Origin: Berberis thunbergii
Taxonomy: Eukaryota > Streptophyta > Magnoliopsida > Ranunculales > Berberidaceae
Assembly (NCBI GenBank): GCA_003290165.1
Contig: QNQO01000650.1
Span: 248,001-312,000 of the forward strand
Direction of reading: 5' to 3'
Length of the DNA: 64,000 nucleotides
Shown: piece after piece, positions 1 through 12,908 of the stretch
How positions within the stretch are numbered: the first letter of the stretch is position 1
How the letters are laid out: each line of letters begins with the position of its first letter
The notes under the pieces: model-generated
Told to the model about the DNA's origin: nothing
The model's input: only the letters and a program-made list of their open reading frames with translations
Databases searched by the model: none
Made by a program: the position numbers and the translations under genes

Positions 1-2066
1 AAGTTGTTTATTTAAGGATTTGTGGGGTTTCTAGAATAGCATTTTTAGGGGTTCTCAAGTCTATAAATGGGACTTATGTGACATAAAAGTGGAAAAAGAA
101 GAGAACTTGTTGGAGCGTTTACAACCCTTAGTTTTAGTGAATGGCACCGTTGGAGCCTATAAGACCTCCATTAAGAAGGGAACCTTGTAAAATCAATATG
201 GATTTGTTTCTTATTCTACCTTACATTTTCTTTGATTATATTTCATAGTTTTCCAAGAACAATCAAAATAAATTATTCTTGCTTAAGAATACAGGCGCTC
301 ATGGTTGTCTAGTTTTAATTGGAGGAACTATATGGCCCAAACTATGTAGTATGCAAAAGTGTAATAAATTTACAGTTGTTATACTAGTTATTCAGCATCA
401 TGTTCCTTAACTAGAATTTCATGATCTAGTTCTTCAGGTCTTGAAGTGTAGTAACATGGACGACGAACTAATTTGTTTGGGTGGGTAGAGATTATAGCAT
501 CTTTTTCTTGGATATAACATATTAACAATCCTAATAATGGTAATGACTTGTACAAGCATAAGCTCATAACCAAATGTTACTTCTTCTTTTGTTTCCTTAT
601 ATTTTATGTTTGCCTTTGTCTCTATAAGTCGGAGTTTTATATTACAGTTGATGTTTCAGTTACCTATATGATGGGAAGAGTATATTCTAGTGTTTTGAGG
701 TGTGATGAAGTCTTCCTGGTTTCATTGGCGGCTTGGGGATTACTTGAGACAGGATAAGTGTGCAATATGACATTCAGTGTTCCCTTGAGCAGAAAGTATT
801 AAGTCAAAGTGTCAAACATTGTAGGACCAAAACATTGATGTTACATGTCACTTTGTTTATTGGATCATTACGTATGCTAAGTTTTTCTATTATAAATATC
901 AACACCATATATAATGTTGATATGACTAGGAGGCCAGTTCTGTTGACTTTCAGTTCCTATGGCTAACGTTCAAGCATTTGCTGGGGTACATGCTTGATAG
1001 TGCGCCTTATGAGGTGCTGAAAAAAGAGATTTCATTAGTGTACCTTGATTGATGATTAGAAAGAGTTCAGGCAAAAGTAGAGAGATTTTGTGGAAAGTGT
1101 GGCTTGAGTTCAGCAAAAGTAGGAGATTAGTCTGACCAAGCTTATCCTTTGCTAACTGAAGTACAGTTGACATAGATTTCATCAATCAGCTGCAGTAGGA
1201 AGGATTTCATACTTGTATATGAAAGATTCACAAACTCGGCCAGCCAGGATCATGACCTTAGTCACCAAAGGTGTCACCTAGTTAGTACACGCCCAAATAG
1301 AAAACCAAGTTGGCAAGGCCTGATTGAACTGCTCAGCTTGACCACATTATAGAGTGGCTCTAACTGTGTCAACCGCTTACTATTTCCATTCAGGATACAG
1401 TTGTAGGAGGTGGCCATTTGGGTTTAGGCTTTGTAACAATCAAAAGAACCATTGGTGACTTACCGTGTAGGGTATTCTAGAGCTTCTCCTACTTCATTGA
1501 AACAAGCCAGTGATCTGATTTATATCCTCTGCTGGAGAGTTGCATTTAATTTTTACTAGCATGCTTTCTTCCTTTCTTACATTACATCTTAACGTATTGG
1601 GATAGAGAATGGACCATACATAATGGGAACATCCTAAAGGTTTGTTCATTAGCAAGATGCGCAGCAAAAGTGCGTGATTTTTATATTTTTGCATGTCAAG
1701 TAAGATCTTAAACTGATAACAGGTGAATTGAGCAAACAAAAGACCCCAAGTATACAGATCAATCAGATGGAGTCTTCTATTATTAAATGCACCTAAGGTG
1801 CTCTTATTTTGTGATGATAGATGTGTTGTGATTTTGAGATTTTTGCTTACTTTCTTGGGCCCTCACTTCATTAATTGTTGCAGAGTAGGGCTGTTGGGTT
1901 TAATCCGAACAATTGGTGAAATCCTCAGTTGTCTGATAAGGGGGTTCAGGGTTTACTCAACTGTCAAGAAATTCCATAGAGAACTCAAGATTACTGTTTC
2001 AGTACAAAATTAGGGAACTCTTATAGCAGCAGTGGCACATTCTTGCCAAAGTTGCACAAAGTAGAC
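1..2066. other. Intergenic DNA, no gene recognised
   Basis: I see only short unrelated open frames here and no conserved protein motif, LTR end or tRNA-like fold. The right end must hold the 3' untranslated region and polyadenylation region of the minus-strand pTAC16-type gene that stops at 2067. Confidence 0.5.
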
Positions 2067-4405
2067 TCAATCATCATCAATGTAGATTGTTTCTTGCTTG
2101 AATAGACCACCAAACACATTCTTCACCTCTTTTTTTGATTCGTTTTGTTCTGTTTTCGACTTCTTTGGTAGAGACGAGGGTGCTTTAGGGGTTGGTTTAA
2201 CAACTGCCTTCTTGGGTGGCAAAGTACGAGCCTTGGCCTGACCTCGTACAGTGGCTATCTGCACTTTGGGTTTTTCATCAGGCTTTGGAACGGCTGTTGC
2301 AATCTGCGAGCTCAATTTTTCCCATGACCATCCTGAACTTATGTCTTTTGCTTTGTTTAACAAGCTCTCTGCCGAAATAATGTCTTTAGACTTGCTCATT
2401 AGGTTCTCTAGTGAAGTCCCTGCAGCCTCTGCCTTTTTTTGTGCTTCTTCAGCAAGGCTAGCTGCCTGAGCTTCTTGTTCTGACAGTTTCTTTACCTCCT
2501 CTATTATCTTTGCTGCTACAGCAGCTTCACGGGCTTTTTCAGAGGCATTTTGTGCTTCCTCCTCTGCTTTTGCCCTTGCCATTGCTTCTGCATAAGCTTG
2601 CCTCCTTCCATCCTTGGGAATTGAGCTGATTCGAGACAGATTTTGGCAGAAAGTTGGGTTTTTGCAAGAGAACGAAAAATGTTAGGCACTTGTAGAACTT
2701 TAAGATCTTAGAATGTTGGATAGACGTTATGGATGTTCTTGATTAGCGTTTTTCAAAATTGTGTGTTGGATTGTCAGTGATCGCTGTGCAACTGCTTTAA
2801 TAGAAAATATAGCATTGGTTGTCATAGTGTTCGCACAATTCTGTGAAAAATATCTGATACAAGGACTGCAGTTTACCTGAAAAATTGTTCTACAGCCTTC
2901 AAAGGGGCTGATGGATCTGTAGAAACTTCGACGACCTGGCCAGAGCATGTAACCCAACTAGATTAATGACATGCATGATGTGGAGAACATAAAATGAAAA
3001 TACTTTACTTGCAGTACTGACTAATATCTTTGATCATTTTGAATGATAATAATCAAAGAAACCCAAATAAAAAACCAATCATATTCCACATTTGTACTGC
3101 AAAAACAGTACATGCTCAAGCACTATCATCAATGTTCAGTGTAATTCTTAAGTTGTGTGGTACCTTGTTTTCTGCTACAGCTGTATTAGAGAGGACGGCA
3201 GCTACTAACGATGCAATCTGCGACTTTGACACCTGAAACTCACATGACAAAAAATGGTTGTTAGAAATTATTCAGTATAAAGATTTAAACTAAAAATAGA
3301 AGGAATTACGTTCATCTGAAATGTATTGCATACATTACATTACTTTGTAGTCGTTTGCTCTTGGGCTCCCTTCAGCTGACACCACGACATTATATGAACT
3401 CTCGGGTGCAAAATCTTCCGTTAAACTTGTCTTTACAAGAGTATATCTGACGTCTGTTTGTATTAACTCTTCAATAAATTCTTTTATGGTTACTGGTTGG
3501 GATTTGGAATATAGATTGTTGAAGAAGGAAGAAATGCCATTGAAGACATTGTTGTAGGTCAGTGATGAAGATGATATTGATTTATCGTCATAGATGATGG
3601 CAACATGGCTCACACTGGCTAGTTGTGCGGCTTTGATCACCTGCAAGGCATTGCTAGTGGTAACAGCTGAGGTAGGTCCGTCTTCTGTTGGTCCTATAGT
3701 GACGACTACTTTACTGGCATTTCCAATTGTCTTTGCAATGGACTTTACGTCTTGGAACGTTGATTCTACTGCAATCAAGCGTTTGGATTCTTTTGGAGAT
3801 ATGATCTGTAGTTCCGATGAAGTGGATATATCAAATCAGATAACAAATGTAGCGATGAAAGTCTGTGAAGTATATAAAAGCACGGCGATGACAATCCACA
3901 AAGATCTAGATGCAAAGCAAACAGATCAACGAAAATATGCAATTTTACATAATTTAATAGATGTGAACAATTCGAGTGAGTGCCATTAGCTAACCTTGTA
4001 TTGAGCTGCAATCCGAGCCAATTCCTGAGCTGCACCAAGATCAGGAACACCAGCTCTAACACTGAATCCTTCACGTAGAAGCGTCTGCACAATTCGGACC
4101 CCAGCTTGTCCAGTTGCTCCAGCAACGAACACCGTCCCAGCATCCTTACGCCTTTGTTGTCCTAAAGATAGCCCCGAAGCCGGTTTGATAAGGGAGTTGA
4201 CATTGGGAATCTTTGTAAAATCGAACGACAACTTATTGGATTTAGTTGAGCCTTCTTCTTCGCTTGAACTCTCAGTTCCATTGTCTTGTTTGCCAAAGCG
4301 AAATGCTTCAGTTGATACACTGAGTTTAGGGTTCTTTTGGGTGAGTAGTCTTGACGGAGGAGGGGTTGTGAGGAAGAATGAATTGGATGTGAGTGTAAGA
4401 GCCAT
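2067..4405 (-). CDS. PTAC16: pTAC16-type chloroplast NAD(P)-binding Rossmann-fold protein
   Basis: Five exons on the minus strand join in frame: 4405-3995, 3805-3344, 3232-3164, 2935-2877 and 2625-2067. All introns are GT-AG and the product is 519 aa, close to the family length. Residues 1-60 are rich in Ser, Thr and Pro and look like a chloroplast transit peptide. Residues 92-102 carry the dinucleotide-binding motif GATGQAG, followed by a Rossmann domain of the NmrA/TIC62-like kind through exons 2 and 3. The last exon is a long Ala/Glu/Lys-rich coiled coil (starting near ARAKAEEEAQNASEKA), then a basic Pro/Lys stretch and an acidic tail ending IYIDDD. In Arabidopsis the family member belongs to the plastid transcriptionally active chromosome and is thylakoid-associated; its biochemical activity is not settled. 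The start was chosen because the transit-like N-terminus begins there. No frame damage is visible. Confidence 0.9.
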
Positions 4406-4639
4406 GGGCGTGTATGATCAGATAAGATGGAAATTGGAAACCAAATGGTCGAATGTGAGAGGACTCAACATAGAGGTCTAAGATGAAGAGAGGTGATTTG
4501 TGTGCTTGATGTTATTTGGTCATACAAATTGGCAATGTGTGAACCTATAGACTTTAGCCACATCATATACGATTATCCAAACAAACTGAAAATTAAATAA
4601 GGACCATTTGTCTGTTATTGCACACAGATTTTAGTGAGA
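4406..4639. promoter_or_regulatory. 5' flank of the pTAC16-type gene
   Basis: This short stretch must hold the 5' untranslated region and core promoter of the minus-strand gene starting at 4405. I see no clear TATA box. Confidence 0.4.
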
Positions 4640-7262
4640 AAATGCTGGTTATTATCTGATATTTTTAGGGCTCAATTGTATAGAAAGAACCGAGTCAAAA
4701 TCAAGATTTGGAGGATTTTTATTTTTTATTTTTTTTCTTATTTACCACTCTTGTTCTTGATACATATTATTATTCTTTTAATGTTCCCAGAAGAAATAAA
4801 ACAAATTATCGCAATAATAAGTCGAAACTAAAGTTTTCAATTATTTTCAAAATTCAAAGGCTATATATAATCCACAACTCTAGAGTTTTTTTTGGATATA
4901 TTTTATTTATTTATTTTATAAATTTGTTTATTTCTTTCAAACACATGAATAAAATAATAAATAGGATATTGAGTCAAAAACATAAATTTTTTATTTCTCA
5001 AAAGTTGCTATTTAGTATTCTTTTCATATTTTTGGAATAAATAATCAAATTTATAAAAAGGATAAATCAAACTTTTTATATTTTCTCAAAATTTCAAATG
5101 CTAATGCACGATTTTGGAGGTTTTTTCATTATTTTCTCCTTTTTTGCTTTTACTCGTATTCTTGATGCACATTTATCCATTTTGTTATTTCTTTCATGTT
5201 TCTAGAAGAAATAAACTATACTATCCCTAAATTAATCTTTTTTATTTATCCATTATTTTTTTCATATTTATTATTATTATTTTGTTGTTGTTGCTTTTGC
5301 TCTTTTTCTTGATACATAATTATCCAATTTATTAATATTTTCATGTTTTTTTAATAAATAAACAATTTTATTGAAAGAATGAGTTGAAAGCCAAAGTTAT
5401 CAATTTTCTCAAAATTCCAAAGGCTATAATCCAAGATTTTGGAGCTTTTTTTTATTTATTTATTTATTTTTATTTTTCTGTTTGTCGCTTTTCTCTTTTT
5501 CTTGACACATGTGAGTCTACTTCATTGTTCTTTTATGTTTTTGAAAGAAATACACAATACTATCGCAAGAATAAGTTGTCTTTATTTAGGTGAGGGTAAG
5601 GTTTTATTATTTGTTGCTTGTGCTCTTGCTTTTTATACACGTTTCTCCATTTCATTATAATTTCCAAGTTTTTGGAATACATATGCAAGTGTATCGAAAG
5701 AATGAGTTAGAATCATGATTTGGAGGGTTTTCATTTAATCTTATTAGCGGTTTTGCTCTTGTTCTCGATACACATTTATTCATTTTATTATTCTTTTCAT
5801 ATTTCCAAAAGACAAAAACAAATTATCACAAGAATAAGTCAAAACTAAAATTTTCAGTTATTTTTAAATTATCAAAGACTATCCACGACAAGTTTTTTTT
5901 TTCGACTTTTTATTTTGTCACTTTTGTTGTTCTTTTTATTACTTGAATATCATATTATTATTCTTTTTCATGTGTTTGGAAGAAATAAACAAATTTATAA
6001 AAAAGATGAGTCGAAAACATAATTTTTCAATTTCTCAATTTTATTGATGGTTTCTTAGTTGTTGCTTTTGCTCTGGTTCAAGGTGCACATTTATCCATTT
6101 AATTATTCCTTTAATGTTTCTAGAAAGTAAACAATACTAAAAAAAAGTGGAAAACAAAAAATTCAGTTTTGTTAAAATTTCAAAAGCTACATAATTCATG
6201 ACTTTGGAGGTTTTTTCTATTTTTAATTTATTGTCGCTTTTGCTCTTCTTCTTGATACCCAACCCTATTTAGTATTCTTTTCATGTTTTTGGAAGAAATA
6301 AACAAATTTATAAAAAGGATGAGTTGAAACGAATTTTTTTAATTTTCTCAAAATTACAAATGCTATATAATGCATGATTTATGAGATTTTTTTCAACATT
6401 TTCTCATTTTTTGCTTTTGCTCATATTCTCGTTGATCCATTTTGTTATTCTTTTCGTGTTTCAAGAAGAAATAAACTATAATATCGAACTAATAAGTCAA
6501 AAACGAAAATTTTCAAAATTTTTTAAGGCTATAATCCATAAATTTGAAGGTTTTTTTTATTTCTTATATTTTTGTCGTTTTTGCTCTTTTTCTTGTTACC
6601 CGATTATCCTATTTATTAATCTTTTCATATTTTTGGAAAAATAAACAATTTTATCAAAAGAATTAGTTGAAAACAATTTTTTTTCGATTTTCTCAAAATT
6701 CCAAAGGGTATCCACAGTTTCGATTTCTCGCTTGTGCTCTTAATTTTACACATTTCTCCATTTCATTATACGTTCCAAATTTATAGAATACATATGCTAC
6801 TGTATAAAAAGAATGAGTCAGAATCATGATTTGAAGGGTTTTTCATTTAATCTTATCATGATTGGGAGGGTTTTATACAGATTTCTCCTCTTTTTTTTTT
6901 GGAAGAAATAAAAAATAATATCGAAATAATCTGGCAACACCAAAATTTCCAAGTTTTTAGAAAAATTCAAAATCAATCAACCATTTTCTATTTTTATATC
7001 TTGTCGCTTTTATTGTTCTTAACTACTTCATTGTCCAATTTATTACTTTTTTTTCATGTTTTTGGAAAAAATAAACAGTTTTATCAAAAGAATGAGTGGA
7101 AAACAAAAGGTTCCAATTTCCTCAAAAATCCAAAAGCTATCCACTATTTGGAATGTTTTCTGATTTTTTTCCCTCCTTATTTATCGCTTCTGCACTTGCT
7201 CTCAATACTCGTGCATCTGCTTTATTATTTTTTCATATTTGTGAAAGAAATAAATAACTAAT
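4640..7262. repeat. Decayed AT-rich tandem repeat array (satellite-like)
   Basis: About fourteen degenerate copies of one theme follow each other, usually 130-220 bp apart. Each copy has in order: a block like TCGCTTTTGCTCTT, then TTCTTGATACACATTTATCC, then TTCTTTTCATGTTTTTGGAA, then AGAAATAAACAA, then GAATGAGTCGAAAAC, then CTCAAAATTCCAAAGGCTAT and a TTTGGAGGTTTTT block. Good copies begin near 4750, 5160, 5300, 5490, 5630, 5755, 6070, 6245, 6415, 6585 and 7010. The short Phe/Tyr/Ile-rich open frames here are by-products of the composition, not genes. Confidence 0.75.
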
Positions 7263-7629
7263 TAATCTAGTTTTCTCATTCGTATGTAATTCCCCATATC
7301 CATAATGCCATTTTCAGTACTAGGCTGCAATACCATTCATTAAAGTTAGTGTTTATACTAGTAGAACACCCTAACATAGAAAACCACCAATTTAAAACAT
7401 CATCATTAAAACTCATTTCCGATATTTTTGAGGTCGGCTACATGAATTTTGGTTCTCTAAGCAATGCGATTTTTTCACATATCCTTGTCTAATCCAAGCT
7501 CAAAGATATCTTCATTCACCGCCTTCATCCAAGTTTTCAACGGTCGTCCCCTCCCGGATAAAAAGGGTTTGTGTTAGGCTTGTGATAGCCAACCGTAAAA
7601 AACCCATTACGTCATTTTTCATGAAATTT
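7263..7629. other. Spacer between repeat array and LINE
   Basis: No coding or repeat signal was recognised here. It may include the 5' leader of the LINE that follows. Confidence 0.4.
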
Positions 7630-8016
7630 GGTTCAAAAAGATTAATGCAGAAGGATAGCGTGCCCCCCGCTATAAGCGACGCGCTGCACCTACGCTAGGG
7701 TGTAGTGACAAACGAGCAATGCGTGCTACAGTGGCGCTCGACTGTAATGTTAAATAGGCAAGGGTTCTCGCACCAATCTGGACGGGAGCGAGTAAAGAAG
7801 CTAGTCCATGTTAGAGCTAGAGATAGAATGATTAGATTAGCCTCTTGGAACATAGGAACCTTGACGGGTAAGACAATATAATTAGTGGATGCCCTGCGTA
7901 GGAGGAAAGTAAATATAGTTTGCCTTCAAGAAACAAAATGAAAGGGGAACAAGGCTAAAGATTTAGGAGAAGGGTTCAAACTCTTCTATTCTGGTAAAGA
8001 TGAAACTAAGAACGGG

Positions 8017-8586
8017 GTGAAAATAGTAGTAGATAAAGTTTTTAAGGATGCAGTAGTCGATGTTAGGAAGTTTGGGGATAGAATCATAAGTATTAAATTA
8101 GCTTTAGAACTAGAAATAGTGCATGTTATTAGTGTGTATGCACCCCAAGTGGGTTTGGACGAGGAGACTAAGAAGAATTTTTGGGACTTTTTAGAGGAGT
8201 TAGTTCTTGAAATTTTCTCTTCCGATAGGATTTTCCTAGGCAGGGATTTGAATGGTCATGTCAGTAAGGATATAATTGGGTATAAGAGGGTACATAGAGG
8301 TCAAGGATTTTGGGATCGAAACACTACGGGAATTTCTATTATAGATTTTGTTTTAGCTCAGGATTTTGGGATCGTAAATATTTTCTATAAGAAGAGGGAA
8401 GATCACTTGGTGACCTTTGCGAGTGGGTGCAATAGAAGTCAAATTGATTATTTTCTTGTTAGGAGACACGATTTAGGTATGTGTAAAAATTGTAAGGTTA
8501 TACCAAGAGAGTGTCTGACAAACCAACATAGGCTGTTAGTTCTCAATTTTTGTCTTAAAAGTAGGGGTCGTATTGCTATAGAATAG
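8017..8586 (+). pseudogene. LINE endonuclease domain fragment
   Basis: This is the longest surviving open piece of the RTE element (189 codons). It holds most of the apurinic-like endonuclease that nicks target DNA, including the SVYAPQ strand and the C-terminal NQHRLLV region. It continues upstream in the same frame past two stop codons to the ATG at 7828. In the DLNGH block the residue before Asp is Arg where Gly is expected. Confidence 0.8.
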
Positions 8587-9229
8587 GTTAGATCAAGAAC
8601 TAAGTGGTGAACTTTACAAGGAGATGTGTGCCAAAAATTTAGAAAGAAGATTTTGGGTGACCAGTCAGTTTTAGAAAGTTGGGAGAATCTCGAACCAAAT
8701 GATAGGACTAGTAGCGCGGATTTCTTTGAACATTTGGCAAACTGAATAAGAAGATGTGCAAATGAAGAGTTAAGAGAGGCCAAAAGAGGAGGTTTATATG
8801 ATAAGGAGACATGGTGGTGGAACGCTGATGTGCTACAAACCATTGCGAAAAGGAAAAGATGCTTTAAGAAATGGCTAAAAGATAGGTGTCTAGAATCTTA
8901 TGAGCTTTATAAGCAAGCTAAAAAGTTGAGTAGTAAAGCAGTAGGGAAAGCTAAGAATAGAGAATATGATGATATTTATAATAGGCTAGGTACAAAGGAA
9001 GGGGACAAAGATATTTTCAAGATAGCTAAAGCTAGATAACGAAAATCTAGGGACTTAAGTCATGTTAAGCATGAGGATGGAAGAATTTTAATGCAGATAA
9101 AGCTATTTTAGATAGATGGAATGTTACTTTTGAAACCTACTCAATGGAACACATGTAGGGGAGTTAAACTTAGAGGGGTATGCTTCACAGGAAGGGGGAA
9201 ATTGCGTGTTCCATCGCAGAGTTAGTGCC

Positions 9230-10268
9230 ACAAAAGTGAGAGAAGCTTTAAAAAGAATGAAGACAGTGAAGGCCGTTGGACCGAATGATATACCAATTGA
9301 AGCATGAAAATTCCTGTGAGAAGTTGGGATTCAATGGCTAACTAAATTCTTTAATAGGATTTTGGAAACTATAAAAATGTCAGATTCATGGAGGCATAGC
9401 ATTGTAGTACAAATTTATAAGAACAAAGGGGATATCCAGAATTGCTCAAACTATAGAGGGATAAAGCCTATGAGTCATACGATGAAACTTTGGGAGAGGG
9501 TTATAGAACGAAGGCTTAGAAATTTAACCACAATTTCGAAAAATCAATTTGGATTTATGCCGGGTAGATCTACTACGGAGGCCATCTTCCTGCTTAGACA
9601 AACTATAGAAAATACCGAGAAGCACGTAAAAGTTTGCATATGATTTTATTTATGTGAAGAAAGCATATGATAGAGTCCACAGGGAATTAATTTGATGGGC
9701 GCTTGAAAGAAAGAAAGTGTCTCAATGTTATGTCGATATCATTAAGGATATGTATAAAGAGGTTGTAACAAGTGTTCGCGCAGTAGGTGAGATGTTCAGT
9801 GAATTTTCAGTGTTAGTAGAATTACATCAAGGGTCGACGTTAAGTCCATATCTATTTGCTTTGGTCATGGATGGGTTGACAAAACATCTGCAAGAAGATG
9901 TACCTTGGTGCATGTTATTTGCAGATGATATTGTCTTAATTGATGAGACTAGTGCAGGTTTAGGTAAGAAATTAGATAAGTGACAGGCGGCTTTAGAAAA
10001 TAAAGGTTTTAGAATTAATCGTTCGAAGACGGAGTATCTAGTGTTCAACTTTGGTTGTGAACCACGAGGGAGAAGTAATGCAATTGAGATCGAAATTGTA
10101 AAGGTCCCAGAGTGTGAGGCTTTTCACTATCTAGGATCTATAATTCAAAATAATGGAGTTATTGAAAAAAATGTAACCCATAGAATTAAAGCCGATTGGT
10201 TGAAATGGAGAATGACATCAGGAGTATTATGCGATAGAAAGATGCCTGAAAGACTAAAAGGAAAATGA
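9230..10268 (+). pseudogene. LINE reverse transcriptase fragments
   Basis: Three reading frames (through 9362-9643, 9717-9983 and 10041-10268) together cover the fingers, palm and thumb of a non-LTR reverse transcriptase. The catalytic FADD motif survives near 9918. Between them the frame is lost just after the ENTEKHVKVCI segment at 9643, and stops occur at 9981 and 10266. It is not expressible as one protein. Confidence 0.8.
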
Positions 10269-10520
10269 TATAAGACAATTGTTCTACCAACCATGCTTTA
10301 TGGTTCAGAATGTTGAACTACTACAGGACAACATACGCATAAGATGTCAGTATCAGAAATGTGTATGTCAAGGTAAATATGTGGTAAAACTCGTAAAGAT
10401 AAAATTAAAAATGAATGAAATATGAGATACTTAGATGTAGCACCCATAGAGGACAAAATTAGATAAAGACGTTCAACTTGGTTTGGTCATGTGCGAATGA
10501 GACCAAGCACGTCGCCAATT

Positions 10521-12776
10521 AAAAAATTTAAAACATACAAAGGAATATACATGCCCACACTTTATGAAAACAAGAGATCATGTTAAAATGGGAAATATAA
10601 ATAAGCCCACACATCAAGAATTGAGAATCGGATACCATTCTCCTCTCCTTATGTCACAAACCTCATTGCTAACACTGGCTCATTTTCAACTAGAAACACA
10701 GGCACTTTTATTCACTATAAACACATCAACCAAATAGCATAAACATTGACCAGAATTCGGAAAGGGATGAGCAAAGAAATGCCCCCAAATATCCATAATG
10801 CGCTGCACATTCAAAATTTCCAAACAGCTGGTAATCATGATAAATCTAAAAGATGATTATAAATCTAAACCAATTGTTGCCCAAGCCCTCTGCACTATAC
10901 AAATCTTTTATGCGCTGCAAGTTCCGTTAAACATCATCTGATGCTCTCAGCAACAACATTCTCATTGAGAGATACTAAATGTTTCAAATTAGACACTTGT
11001 CTCCCAGGCAATCTATAACTAGATTCAACTTTATGCACTTCTATTACCCATCACACATGACGGATCACTTCAGGAAAAACAAATTGTGGTTGAGCAAACG
11101 TCTCAGAACTGCAGCACTTTGTTGTCTGAATCAGTGGTCTGACAAATTTGTAAACTATACACCATACCATGACTATTAAACAAATTCAATATTCCCTGAA
11201 TAGCATTTACTACAACGATCTTTATCCTTTCTGAAACGTCCAATTTTTGACATCTCCCATGTTTATCACCCATTAAAACTACTCGTTTACTTTCAATAAT
11301 CATTTATCTATAAGTTTCGCATTGCCAGTTCTTCCACTAATCAACTTTAACAAACTTGCGTCTGTTACACAAGGAAATAGGTGCATAGGTAGTAAACAGT
11401 ACTGACCTGCTTACTTTTTCAAAACTGGACCATTTAAATCACATAACATCCCCTCAATGAATTCCAATTTCAAATATCTAGCCTTAATTCAATGAGCAGC
11501 ACCCTCCTGACCTGCAGATCTTTACTCGAGGTTGAAAGAAATACAATTCTTTCAATATATTATCCCATACACTCTTCATTGTATCATTTTTAAGAAATGA
11601 AAACGCATCAATATTTCCTAATTATGAAAATAGTTTTATTACAATTGCATGCACCTACTCTTTCTTGGTTCAATATACTCTTCGAGTGACAAGACTCTTC
11701 ACCACCGAAGTTCTCATCTTTCTAATCTAACTAACAAACGTGTACATAATACCTTCACATTTCGCATTTCGAGGCAATATCATATATATTTCTCGCCAAA
11801 ATTTCTTAAAGGCTTGCATAGTGCTTCGGGCACTAATTAATTTCACTCGTACCATATTCCAAAAATTGTTACTAGTCAACCTTGCATCTTGGCTTTCTCT
11901 GCAAATGCTCTCAAGCATTGAAACTAGTAACTACTTCAAAAACAACCTACATCTTCATTTCCTTAAAGAGGAAAGCTCTAGCAATAATATACATGTTCCA
12001 TCGAAGATTTGTTTTATGTTTTTTACCTCACTAAAATCCTAAAACTTTGTTCATTGATTTGAAGATGAAAATTGGACATTCATCCTCAATATGTAACATG
12101 AAAGAGGTTTTAACAATATGTTATATAACAACGACATGATACAGTCATTGCATTTGACTATTATTTGCACTTACTAGTCATGTTTTACTTGGTAATCAAT
12201 ATTGCTAGATATTTAATACTACCTTGCCTTCATACTCATAACCAAAGACGCATAGATACAGACACGACACGCCGACTCGACAATTTTCAAAAAACAAATA
12301 CTCGAAAACGCATCGACACGTCACACTATTTTTTAATAAATCATATAAACATAAACAATAATATAATAAAGTGCACTCCTAAAGTATCTTCAACTTTGTT
12401 GCATATAGAAAAAAATAAGTAGAAAAAACACGAAGAAATAACGTAGAAAAGAGTTGTGTTATTAATGTGGTGATCAATCGCCGATTAAGCGTAAAAGGAG
12501 GATTGAGCAATTCGAATTGGGTATAATTCGGTTGGGTTTAGCGAATGGCAAAAAATCGGTGAGAAATCGACAAGTCACCGATAAATCGACCTAGCTAACT
12601 CACCGATTTATCGCTAGGTATAAAAAATCTAATCATCCATGCGCTCTATTTGATCGAACTGAGAAAAAAAAGCAGGTGGAGAAAAAGAAGAAAAGTTAAA
12701 AAAGAAAGCCGAAGAAAAGGATGCGGATCTGCTCTGATCTGTTGTTGGAACCTTTCTTACTGTTGAGGAAAGGGGC
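10521..12776. other. Intergenic DNA, no gene recognised
   Basis: Short open frames on both strands (for example near 11103-11303 and 11727-12042) match no family I know and lack supporting splice or promoter context. A cluster of ACGACACG/CGACACG motifs lies near 12257-12330; related motifs recur near 13430-13530. Confidence 0.4.
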
Positions 12777-12908
12777 GAGGAAACCAGTGAGGGGGAGGGG
12801 TGTTACCACTCATCCCCCTCGAGATTTGCGCTGATGCGCATCTCGAGGGTGCAGGCATTCATCTTGAGGGGGATGAACGGTCACACCCTCCCCCTCGTTG
12901 GTTTCCTC
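12777..12908. repeat. GC-rich foldback (inverted repeat) sequence
   Basis: The left arm (12777-12825, starting GAGGAAACCAGTGAGGGGGA) pairs with the right arm (12860-12908, whose reverse complement starts GAGGAAACCAACGAGGGGGA). Inside, CTCGAGAT and ATCTCGAG form a second nested palindrome. It is strikingly GC-rich against its AT-rich surroundings. It could be a miniature inverted-repeat element; no target duplication was identified. Confidence 0.6.

Larger units (their letters stand above)
7630..10520 (+). mobile_element. Decayed RTE-type LINE (non-LTR retrotransposon)
   Basis: The frame opened by the ATG at 7828 reads ASWNIGTLTGK, is cut by stops at 7879 (TAA) and 7939 (TGA), then runs open to 8586. 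It is an endonuclease/exonuclease/phosphatase domain with QETK, SVYAPQVG, DLNGH and SQIDYFLVRR motifs; the usual GDLNGH reads RDLNGH. The linker (KETWWWNADVLQ near 8805) and reverse transcriptase follow in shifting frames: NDIPIEA near 9283, the YRGIKPMSHTMKLWERVIE block near 9451, QFGFMPGRST near 9545, FADDIVLI near 9918 and FHYLGSIIQNNG near 10120. The end reads RSTWFGHVRM near 10470. Domain order and these motifs are those of plant RTE-clade LINEs. At least five stops or frameshifts make it dead. No poly-A tail or target duplication is evident. Confidence 0.85.

Noticed and set aside
11103..12042. Several frames of 60-100 codons on both strands
   Set aside because: No family signature, no splice context and base composition like the surrounding intergenic DNA.
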